Assembly: GCA_035476635.1 (NCBI GenBank)
Contig: DATILI010000136.1
Span: 1-8,312 of the forward strand
Direction: 5' to 3'
Length of the DNA: 8,312 bases
Source of the DNA: DATILI01 sp035476635
GTDB taxonomy: Bacteria > Pseudomonadota > Gammaproteobacteria > Burkholderiales > Burkholderiaceae_C
Of the stretch, positions 1 to 7,060 are shown one piece after another. Both the position numbers and the translations under genes were made by a program. The stretch's first letter is position 1, and each line of letters opens with the position of its first letter. A model generated the notes under the pieces. The model was given only the letters and a program-made list of their open reading frames with translations, was not told the DNA's origin and did not search any database.

Positions 1-3000
1 TGGTGGTGCACCACATCGTGTTCGACGGCTGGTCCATGGGGGTGCTGTGCCGCGAACTGGGCCAGCTATACGCCAGCGCAGGCGAAGCCGCGGGCCTGGC
101 GCCGCTGCCCCTGCAGTACGGCGACTACGCGCTGTGGCAGCGCCAGCGCATGGCCAGCGAAGCACTGGCACAGCAACTGCGCTACTGGCGCGAACAACTC
201 AAGGGCCTGCCCACGCTGGAGCTGCCCACCGACCGGCCGCGCCCGGCACGCGCCAGCCATCGGGGGGGCATCGAACGCTTCAGCTTAAGCGCGGCGCTGC
301 TGGGCGAACTGAAAGGCCTGGCCCAGCGCGAAAACGCCACGCTGTTCATGGTGCTGCTGGCCGCCTTCAAGGTGCTGCTGATGCGCACCACGGGCCAGCA
401 CGACATTGCCGTGGGGGTGCCGGTGGCGGGGCGCAACCGCACCGAGCTGGAGGGGCTGATCGGCTACTTCGTGAACACGCTGGTGCTGCGCAGCGACCTG
501 TCAGGGCAGCCCAGGTTCACCGAACTGCTGGCACGGGTGCGCCAGACGGCACTGGCGGCCTACACGCACCAGGAGCTGCCGTTTGACCGGCTGGTGGCCG
601 AGCTCAGGCCCGAGCGCGACCTGAGCCGCAATCCGCTGTACCAGGTCGCGTTTGCGCTGCATCGCGCGGACGACGCGCAGCTGGTGCTGGCCGGTCTGGC
701 TGTGCAAGGCATGCCGCTGCATATGGGCACGGCCAAATTCGATCTGTCGCTGTCGCTGACGGAAAGCGCCACCGGCCTGTCGGGCAGCCTGGAGTATGCG
801 AGCGACCTGTTCGATCCGTACTTCGCGCAAGGCATGCTGCGCCACTACCAGAATCTCCTTGTGGAGATCGCAGCGCATGCGGACGGGCGCCACGGGCATA
901 TCGGCCAGCTGCCCTTGCTCGACGCCGCGGAGCAACACCAGTTGCTGGTGACCTGGAACGATACGGCGCGCGCCTTGCCCCCAGCAGCGCGGCTTGGGGC
1001 ATTGTTCGAACAGCAGGCGCAGCAGCGCCCCGACGCCACGGCCGTTGAGTTCGGCGAAATGCGTTGGAGCTACCGCGCACTGAACGAACGTGCCGATGCG
1101 CTGGCTTGCCGCTTGCGCGAACTGGGGATCGGGCGCGAGTGTCCGGTGGCCGTGCTGATGGCACGGTCGCCGTGCATGGTGGTGGCGCTGCTGGCCGTGT
1201 TGAAGGCGGAGGGCGCCTACCTTCCGCTGGATACGGAATACCCGGCGGAGCGACTTGCCTTCATGCTCGAGGACAGCGGCGCTGCGCTGGTATTGGCGCA
1301 GCCGGGCTTGCGCGAACGGCTGCCGGGCGGCGCGAGCGTGCTTTGCCTGGACGAACAAGGTGCCGCCCTGCCCATGGCGACATCGGGACCGGCGCCAGCG
1401 GCCATCGATCCCGGGCCGTGCAGCGACGATCCCTTGGCGTATCTGATCTATACCTCCGGTTCGACCGGCGAGCCCAAGGGCGTGCAGGTGACGCAGCGCG
1501 CCGTTGTCCGGCTGGTGATGAACACCGACTACCTTCAGCTCGGGCCTTCCGACGGCGTGGCGCAGGCGTCCAACAGTTCCTTTGACGCGGCCACGTTCGA
1601 AATCTGGGGAGCGTTGCTCAATGGTGCCCGGCTCGTCATCCTGCCCAAGGAGGTACTGCTGGTCTCCGAGCAGCTCGCTGCGCACGTGGCCAGGCATTCC
1701 ATCACCGCGCTGTTTCTCACGACGGCCCTGTTCAACGAGCATGCCTTGCGCGATCCGGGCCTGTTTCGGGGGATCAGGCATTTGTTGTTTGGGGGCGAGG
1801 TGGCCGATCCCGTCGCAGTGCGCAATGTGGCCAACGCGCAGGGGCGGCCAGAGCGCCTGCTGCATGTCTATGGTCCAACCGAGGTCACGACATTCGCCAC
1901 CTGGCACGAGGTGCCACAGGCGGGCCCGGCACGGGCGTCGGTCCCGATTGGCCGGCCGATTGCGAATACCCGCTGCCTGGTGCTGGATGCACAGCGGCAA
2001 CTGCAGCCGGTTGGCGTGGTGGGCGAGTTGTACCTGGGCGGCCCCGGGCTGGCGCGGGGCTACTGGCAGCGGCCCCAGCTCACGGCGGAGCGCTTCGTGG
2101 CCGATCCCTTTGCGCCAGGCGAGCGCCTGTACCGCACCGGCGACCTGGTGCGCTGGCTGCCCGGCGGCATGCTGGACTTCGTCGGGCGCGTGGACCAGCA
2201 GGTCAAGTTGCGCGGCTTTCGCATTGAACTCGGGGAAATCGAGGCTGCATTGGTGCACCATGCCGCGATTCGCCAGGCCGCCGTCGTGCTGCGCGAAGAC
2301 AGGCAAGGCGACAAACGCCTGGTGGCCTACGTGGTTTGCGAGACGAGGCCTGCGGTTCCAACGCCGGCTGCACTGCGCGACCACCTTGCACAAGCCTTGC
2401 CTCTCTACATGCTGCCATCCGCCTTCGTGTTTCTTGAGGCGCTGCCCCTGACTCCCAATGGCAAGCTTGACCGAAAGGCGCTGCCGGCGCCGGGCGTTGG
2501 GCAGGACGCGGCAACGCAAGCCGGGCAACCGGTGGCCGACGAGGTGCAGCGGCGATTGCAAGTCATTTGGGAAGAGATGCTCGGCGTGCCTTCGATCGGG
2601 TTGGAGGACAGCTTCTTTGACCTGGGTGGCCATTCGCTCAAGGCAATCCGACTGATTTCGGAGGTCGAACGGGCGTTTGGCATTGAATTGCGCGCGGCAG
2701 CGCTGTTTGAGGCATCCACCATTGCGCGGCTGGCCGTGCTGGTTCGCGCCGCGCAGCAGCCACAAGCCTCTGCGGCCAGGCCACGCGAGGATTCGTGCCT
2801 GGTTGGCGTGCAGCCACGCGGCCACTTGCCGCCCTTGTTCCTGGTTCCTGGCGCGGGCGGCGAGCTGTTTACCGTGAACGCCCTGGCGCAATCGCTGGGC
2901 CCGCAGCAGCCGCTGTATGTTCTGAATCTCTATCGCTTTGGCACTACCGAGGCGGAACGCGAAAGCCTGACCCTTGAGGAGATTGCGCAAAGAATGCTCG

Positions 3001-3638
3001 CCGATATTCGCCTGGTGCAGCCGGCGGGCCCCTACCAATTCGCGGGCTATTCACTGGGTGGGCGGATCGTCTATGAAATGGCACAGCAATTGCATCGCGA
3101 CAACGACGAGGTTGCCCTGATGGCCTTGCTGGATTGCCGTGCTCCGGGTTCAGACGGCTTGCATTCGTTCCCGAAACGCGTTTGGCTGCATCTGCGGCAT
3201 GGCTTGCGCCTTGGGCCCAGGGCTGCGGTCCAGTATGTTCTGGTTCACCTGTGGAACCTGCGCAAGTACCTGGTGCGGCAGCAGGCTGACCCGGTGGTGC
3301 CGGCGTTCGATCCGTTCAAGAACGAGCCGGAAGCGCCCATGCTGCCGCCCGAAAAGAGGCAGGCCATGCAGCAGTCGATCGCGGCTGTCCTGCGCGCCTG
3401 GAACCAATATGTTTGCGGGCCCTATGCCGGGCGCGTCCTGCTGGTCCGGTCATTGCCCGATGGGGCGTCGCAGGCCGAAAGCGTGGAAGCCGACCCAAGG
3501 ATGGGCTGGGGACGGCTGGCACGGGGTGGCGTGGATGTCGAGATCCTGCGCTGCTGGCATCGGGACATGCTCAAGCAGGCGCACGCCGAGGCGCTGGCGC
3601 AAATCCTGCAAAAGCACCTGGCCGGCAAAAGGTCCTGA
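1..3638 (+). CDS. Nonribosomal peptide synthetase, terminal module (partial C - A - PCP - TE), 5' end outside window
   Basis: This is the last module of an NRPS. It activates one amino acid, joins it to the upstream peptide and releases the product. Residues are numbered from the GTG at base 3, which is an internal codon and not the true start. The C domain begins within its active-site motif HHIVFDGWS (3-11) and continues through IGYFVNT (about 151) and HQELPFDRL (about 189), so its N-terminal part lies upstream. The A domain (about 330-835) has TSGSTGEPKG (484-493), FDAATFE (527-533), YGPTE (623-627), YRTGD (710-714), the GRVDQQVKLRG core (728-738) and NGKLD (819-823, Lys821). The carrier domain (about 844-912) has LGGHSL with phosphopantetheine Ser878. 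The type I thioesterase (about 930-1208) has GYSLGG with nucleophile Ser1017, a likely Asp1044 (LLD) and His1186 (WHRDML). No epimerase or methyltransferase insert is seen. All core motifs are intact, so the module looks active. The product is unknown, and the stop overlaps the next gene. Confidence 0.96.
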   Translation, partial: VVHHIVFDGWSMGVLCRELGQLYASAGEAAGLAPLPLQYGDYALWQRQRMASEALAQQLRYWREQLKGLPTLELPTDRPRPARASHRGGIERFSLSAALLGELKGLAQRENATLFMVLLAAFKVLLMRTTGQHDIAVGVPVAGRNRTELEGLIGYFVNTLVLRSDLSGQPRFTELLARVRQTALAAYTHQELPFDRLVAELRPERDLSRNPLYQVAFALHRADDAQLVLAGLAVQGMPLHMGTAKFDLSLSLTESATGLSGSLEYASDLFDPYFAQGMLRHYQNLLVEIAAHADGRHGHIGQLPLLDAAEQHQLLVTWNDTARALPPAARLGALFEQQAQQRPDATAVEFGEMRWSYRALNERADALACRLRELGIGRECPVAVLMARSPCMVVALLAVLKAEGAYLPLDTEYPAERLAFMLEDSGAALVLAQPGLRERLPGGASVLCLDEQGAALPMATSGPAPAAIDPGPCSDDPLAYLIYTSGSTGEPKGVQVTQRAVVRLVMNTDYLQLGPSDGVAQASNSSFDAATFEIWGALLNGARLVILPKEVLLVSEQLAAHVARHSITALFLTTALFNEHALRDPGLFRGIRHLLFGGEVADPVAVRNVANAQGRPERLLHVYGPTEVTTFATWHEVPQAGPARASVPIGRPIANTRCLVLDAQRQLQPVGVVGELYLGGPGLARGYWQRPQLTAERFVADPFAPGERLYRTGDLVRWLPGGMLDFVGRVDQQVKLRGFRIELGEIEAALVHHAAIRQAAVVLREDRQGDKRLVAYVVCETRPAVPTPAALRDHLAQALPLYMLPSAFVFLEALPLTPNGKLDRKALPAPGVGQDAATQAGQPVADEVQRRLQVIWEEMLGVPSIGLEDSFFDLGGHSLKAIRLISEVERAFGIELRAAALFEASTIARLAVLVRAAQQPQASAARPREDSCLVGVQPRGHLPPLFLVPGAGGELFTVNALAQSLGPQQPLYVLNLYRFGTTEAERESLTLEEIAQRMLADIRLVQPAGPYQFAGYSLGGRIVYEMAQQLHRDNDEVALMALLDCRAPGSDGLHSFPKRVWLHLRHGLRLGPRAAVQYVLVHLWNLRKYLVRQQADPVVPAFDPFKNEPEAPMLPPEKRQAMQQSIAAVLRAWNQYVCGPYAGRVLLVRSLPDGASQAESVEADPRMGWGRLARGGVDVEILRCWHRDMLKQAHAEALAQILQKHLAGKRS
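3627..3632 (+). promoter_or_regulatory. Ribosome binding site for the phosphopantetheinyl transferase
   Basis: AAAAGG lies inside the NRPS 3' end, five bases before the ATG at 3638. This supports that ATG over the more upstream in-frame start at 3413, which would overlap the thioesterase coding region by about 225 bases, and over the later ATG at 3656. Confidence 0.55.
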
Positions 3639-4384
3639 TGCAAGAGACGAAACCGATGGCCTGCATCGAATTGTGGCGAGTGCGCATCGGACTCTTGAGC
3701 CCGGCCATGGCGCTGCACTGGGGTGTGCTCGATGCAAGCGAGCAGCAGCGTGCATCGCAATTTCGCAACGAAGCGGATCGGGAGCGCTTTGTGGTGGCGC
3801 GTGCGACGCTTCGGAACCTGCTGGGCCGGCATTTGCGCGTGCGTTCTGAACGGGTGGCGTTTGAAAACAACGCTTTTGGCAAGCCCTTCCTGGCTGGGCA
3901 AGCGACAGGCCCCGCCGCATTGCATTTCAACACCAGCCATTCAGGCGATTGGGTGCTTCACGCGTTCTCGTTGCAGGCCGCGGTGGGGGTGGACGTGGAG
4001 GCCATCTCGTTGGAGCCGGTCGCCATCGCGGATTACGAAGGCGTGCTGGCGCCGGAGGAACTGCAGCGCCTGCGCGCACTGCCGCAGGCGCAGCAGGCGG
4101 GGGAGTTCACTGCGATCTGGGTCGCGAAAGAGGCTTACGCAAAGGCCTTGGGACGAGGGGTCAGCACGAACTTCGCAGGTATGTGCGTGAGTCCGTGCGT
4201 GGCAGGCAGACAACAACTTCTTTATGACCGCAACGAGAGCGATTCGCACCAGCACGGCACACTGTTGCCTGTCGACATGGGGCGCGGCTACGCAGCTTGT
4301 CTTGCCTGTCTTGGTGCCATGCCCGAAGTTCGCATTTTTGACTACCTGCAAACTGGGTCGAGCATGCAACACGAAGCGGTCTAA
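3638..4384 (+). CDS. Sfp-type 4'-phosphopantetheinyl transferase
   Basis: The 248-residue protein should transfer the 4'-phosphopantetheine arm of coenzyme A to the conserved serine of carrier domains, turning apo-NRPS into the holo form in the cytoplasm. The family signatures are visible: FNTSHSG (97-103), which matches the substrate-contact strand of Sfp; GVDVE (117-121), with metal-binding Asp119 and Glu121; and WVAKEAYAKALGRG (161-174), with Glu165 and Lys169. The length fits the Sfp/EntD-like two-lobed class (about 220-250) and not the short AcpS class (about 120). The ATG overlaps the NRPS stop by one base (TGATG), indicating cotranscription and probable translational coupling, so Ser878 of the preceding NRPS is a likely substrate. 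It could also serve other carrier proteins in the cell. No defect is visible. Confidence 0.94.
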   Translation: MQETKPMACIELWRVRIGLLSPAMALHWGVLDASEQQRASQFRNEADRERFVVARATLRNLLGRHLRVRSERVAFENNAFGKPFLAGQATGPAALHFNTSHSGDWVLHAFSLQAAVGVDVEAISLEPVAIADYEGVLAPEELQRLRALPQAQQAGEFTAIWVAKEAYAKALGRGVSTNFAGMCVSPCVAGRQQLLYDRNESDSHQHGTLLPVDMGRGYAACLACLGAMPEVRIFDYLQTGSSMQHEAV

Positions 4385-4390
4385 ACGAAG

Positions 4391-4397
4391 TATAAAT
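4391..4397 (+). promoter_or_regulatory. Possible -10 promoter element upstream of the EAL gene
   Basis: TATAAAT stands out in a GC-rich setting, directly after the phosphopantetheinyl transferase stop and about 50 bases before the GTG start. It is close to the sigma-70 -10 consensus. I found no convincing -35 at normal spacing: TTGACT at 4338-4343 is about 47 bases away, which is too far. It could give the signalling unit its own promoter, or be chance. Confidence 0.25.
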
Positions 4398-4401
4398 AGA
4401 A

Positions 4402-4418
4402 CGCCGGTTGCTCCGGCG
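4402..4418 (+). other. Short GC-rich hairpin in the intergenic leader
   Basis: CGCCGG, a five-base loop TTGCT, then CCGGCG form a perfect six-base-pair stem. No run of T follows (the next bases are CTGTTGCG), so it is not a standard intrinsic terminator. It sits nine bases before the Shine-Dalgarno sequence of the next gene. It might slow polymerase, protect mRNA or affect translation of the GTG start, or have no role. Confidence 0.35.
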
Positions 4419-4426
4419 CTGTTGCG

Positions 4427-4434
4427 AAGGGAGA
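4427..4434 (+). promoter_or_regulatory. Ribosome binding site that fixes the GTG start of the EAL gene
   Basis: AAGGGAGA is a purine-rich Shine-Dalgarno-like sequence ending seven bases before GTG at 4442. The protein from this GTG begins a few residues before the first strand of its receiver domain, which agrees with the start. Confidence 0.7.
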
Positions 4435-4441
4435 GAACGAC

Positions 4442-7060
4442 GTGGCCGAGCCGCTCAAGGTGCTATTGGTCGAAGACGAGCCGAGCGATGCGGAGCTGGT
4501 GATGCGCGAGCTCAAGCGCGCTGGCATCGTGTGTGTCGGATGCCGCGTGGACACCGAGCGCGCCTTCCGCCATGAACTGGCCCATTTCGATCCCAATATC
4601 ATCCTTTCGGATTTCAACATGCCGCAGTTCGACGGCATGGCTGCCTTGTCGATCGCGCATACCTTGCGCCCCGATATCCCTTTCATATTCGTTTCAGGTA
4701 CGCTGGGCGAGGACTATGCCATCCGCGCGCTCAAGAGCGGCGCGACCGACTATGTCCTGAAAGACAACCTGGTGCGCCTGCCACCGGCGACGCATCGTGC
4801 GCTGCAAGACGCAAAGGCCGCGGCCGAGCAGCGGCGCATGCAGGCTGCGCTGCACCATAGCGAGCAGCGATTCAGGCTCGCCGCCTCCACCGGTGACGTC
4901 TGGGACTGGACGGTCGCCACGGGCGAGGCCCATTTTTCGCGCCAATGGAAGGAAAAGCTGGGCTACGAGGACCACGAAGTGGCCAACTCGTCCGAGGCCT
5001 GGCTGGCGCTGCTGCATCCGGACGACCGCGAGTCCGTGCTTCGGGCTTTCCGCGCGCATGTGCTGCACAAGGTGCCTTACGACATCGAATACCGATGCCG
5101 CACCAAGGCGGGCGACTACCGCTGGTCGTACTCCAAGGGGCTGGCCTTGTGGAACACCGAGGATCGGGCCACCTATATGGCCGGCACGGTGGTCGACATT
5201 CACGAGCGCAAGCTGGCCGAAATCAAGGTCCGGCGCCTGAACCGCGTGTATGCGGTCTTGAGCGGCATCAACGCGCTCATCGTTCGCGTGCGCCACCGCG
5301 AGGAACTGTTTCGCGATGCCTGCCGTATCGCGGTGGATGCGGGTGAGTTCCGCCTGGCCTGGATCGGCCTGGTGGACTGGGCCACGATGCAAGTCAAACC
5401 GGTGGCCTGGTGCGGCGTGGGCGACGACTACATACGCAAAATGCCGCTCAGCTTGAACCCGGACCGGCAGGGAAGCTATGGTTTCGCCGGAACGGTGGTG
5501 GCCGAGCGCAAGCCCGTCGTCATTGAAAGCATGACGACGGATCCGCGCGTGGTGCTGCGCGACGAAGCTCGCGAGCACGGCTTCCATTCGGTGGCGCTGC
5601 TGCCGCTTCTGGTCGAGGGCGAGGCCATCGGCGCGCTGGCCCTGTATTCCGCGGAAGTCGGGTTTTTCGATGCGGAGGAAATGAGGCTGCTGCTCGAACT
5701 GGCGAGCGACATCGCGTTCGCGCTCGACCACATTGACAAGGCGGAGCGGCTGAATTACCTGGCTTATTACGATGCGCTGACGGGCCTGGCGAACCAGTCG
5801 CTGTTCTACGAACGCCTGAGCCAGCACATCGAGGCGGCCAAGCGCGAAAGGCACAAGTTCGCGGTGCTGGCCATCAATGTGGATCGATTCCAGAAGATCA
5901 ATGACACCCTGGGCCGCCAGGCCGGCGACGACCTGCTCAAGCAGATCGCCAAGCGCTTCCTCGGAAGTGAGGCAGACCACGGCCGGCACGCGCGTATCGA
6001 CGCGGACCACTTTGCCGTAGTCATCCCGGACATCAAGTCCGAGGAGGAACTGGCCCGGCAGATCGAGCAGAAGGCCCGCGAATATTTTGGCCCGCCGTTT
6101 CGCATCGGCGAGGCCGAGCTGCGCATTACCGTCAGGGTGGGCGTGGCCCTGTATCCCACCGACGGTACCGATCCCGAGGCGCTGTTTCGCAACGCCGAGG
6201 CGGCCATGAAAAGGGCCAGGACCCGCGGCGAGCTCTATCTGTTCTATGCGCAGGAAATGACCGAAAAGATTGCCGGAACGCTGGCGCTGGAGAACAAGCT
6301 GCGCCTGGCGATGGAGAAAGACGAGTTCGTTCTCTACTACCAGCCCAAGGTGGATACCTTGACGCGGCGCATCGTCGGCGTCGAGGCGTTGATCCGCTGG
6401 CAAAACCCCGAGCTGGGTCTGGTGTCGCCGCTGCAATTCATACCGCTGATGGAGGAGACCGGAATGATCGTCGAGGTCGGCGCCTGGGCGCTGTGCCGGG
6501 CGGCGCTGGACCACAATAGTTGGGAGGGACAGGGATTTCCGGTGCCGCGCGTTGCGGTCAATTTGTCGCCGGTACAGTTGCGCAGAAGCGATTTCGTGGA
6601 CACGGTGCGCTTGGCCGTGGCGCTGGGCAACGGGCCGCCGGGCATCGACCTGGAAATCACCGAGAGCCTGATCATGGAGGACATCGAGGCGAATATCGAC
6701 AAGCTCCAGCAGGTCCGCGAACTGGGGCTCGGAATCGCGGTGGACGACTTCGGTACCGGCTACTCCTCGTTGCGCTACCTGGCCAAGCTGCCGGTGCAAA
6801 CCCTCAAGATCGATCGCTCGTTCATTGTTACGATGCAGCACGAGGAGGACACCATGACCTTGGTCGCAACGGTGATTTCGCTGGCGCATTCGCTGCGGCT
6901 CAAAGTGGTCGCGGAAGGCGTGGAAACCGAAGAGCAGGCGGCGATCCTGGAGCAGCTCGAATGCGATCAGCTGCAGGGGTATCTGTTCGCCCGGCCGCTT
7001 CCCCTGGCCGATATCACGGCCTTGCTGCGCGCCTCGGCCAAGCTGGGCGGCGCGCCATGA
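4442..7060 (+). CDS. Receiver-PAS-GAF-degenerate GGDEF-EAL protein, probable c-di-GMP phosphodiesterase
   Basis: This 872-residue soluble signalling protein, with no signal peptide or membrane segment, should hydrolyse cyclic di-GMP to pGpG under control of a phosphorelay. The receiver (about 4-125) has acidic Glu11/Asp12, phospho-acceptor Asp57 (SDFNMP), Ser85 and Lys107. A PAS domain with PAC tail (about 138-258) and a GAF domain (about 272-432) follow; their ligands cannot be read from sequence. The GGDEF domain (about 440-600) is degenerate: the signature is D-A-D-H-F (520-524), and the first metal Asp is Asn479 in AINVD. I see no RxxD inhibitory site. The EAL domain (about 615-865) looks complete, with QPK (about 639), EAL (648-650), NLSP (Asn707), EITES (738-742), DDFGTG (768-773), EGVET (825-829) and LQGY. 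The start is GTG. The stop overlaps the receptor gene by four bases (ATGA). No cognate histidine kinase is in the window. Activity is predicted, not shown. Confidence 0.93.
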   Translation: MAEPLKVLLVEDEPSDAELVMRELKRAGIVCVGCRVDTERAFRHELAHFDPNIILSDFNMPQFDGMAALSIAHTLRPDIPFIFVSGTLGEDYAIRALKSGATDYVLKDNLVRLPPATHRALQDAKAAAEQRRMQAALHHSEQRFRLAASTGDVWDWTVATGEAHFSRQWKEKLGYEDHEVANSSEAWLALLHPDDRESVLRAFRAHVLHKVPYDIEYRCRTKAGDYRWSYSKGLALWNTEDRATYMAGTVVDIHERKLAEIKVRRLNRVYAVLSGINALIVRVRHREELFRDACRIAVDAGEFRLAWIGLVDWATMQVKPVAWCGVGDDYIRKMPLSLNPDRQGSYGFAGTVVAERKPVVIESMTTDPRVVLRDEAREHGFHSVALLPLLVEGEAIGALALYSAEVGFFDAEEMRLLLELASDIAFALDHIDKAERLNYLAYYDALTGLANQSLFYERLSQHIEAAKRERHKFAVLAINVDRFQKINDTLGRQAGDDLLKQIAKRFLGSEADHGRHARIDADHFAVVIPDIKSEEELARQIEQKAREYFGPPFRIGEAELRITVRVGVALYPTDGTDPEALFRNAEAAMKRARTRGELYLFYAQEMTEKIAGTLALENKLRLAMEKDEFVLYYQPKVDTLTRRIVGVEALIRWQNPELGLVSPLQFIPLMEETGMIVEVGAWALCRAALDHNSWEGQGFPVPRVAVNLSPVQLRRSDFVDTVRLAVALGNGPPGIDLEITESLIMEDIEANIDKLQQVRELGLGIAVDDFGTGYSSLRYLAKLPVQTLKIDRSFIVTMQHEEDTMTLVATVISLAHSLRLKVVAEGVETEEQAAILEQLECDQLQGYLFARPLPLADITALLRASAKLGGAP

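Noticed and set aside
3..5. GTG at base 3 as the start of the NRPS gene
   Set aside because: The frame enters in the middle of the condensation domain's HHxxxDG active-site motif, so the gene must continue upstream of the window.
501..3038. An 845-codon open frame on the minus strand opposite the NRPS
   Set aside because: It lies fully opposite strong NRPS domains, has a low-complexity Gln/Arg/His-rich translation without any recognisable motif, and is what GC-rich codon bias yields on the antisense strand.
3413..3637. A 75-residue N-terminal extension of the phosphopantetheinyl transferase
   Set aside because: It would overlap the thioesterase coding region by more than 220 bases and adds residues with no family similarity. 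The ATG at 3638 has a Shine-Dalgarno and gives the normal family length.
4402..4423. The GC hairpin as an intrinsic terminator of the peptide operon
   Set aside because: The stem is only six base pairs and no T-tract follows, so a standard Rho-independent terminator is not supported.
4694..6889. A 731-codon open frame on the minus strand opposite the EAL gene
   Set aside because: It is a shadow of the PAS-GAF-GGDEF-EAL gene, with an Arg/Gln/His-rich translation and no domain signature.
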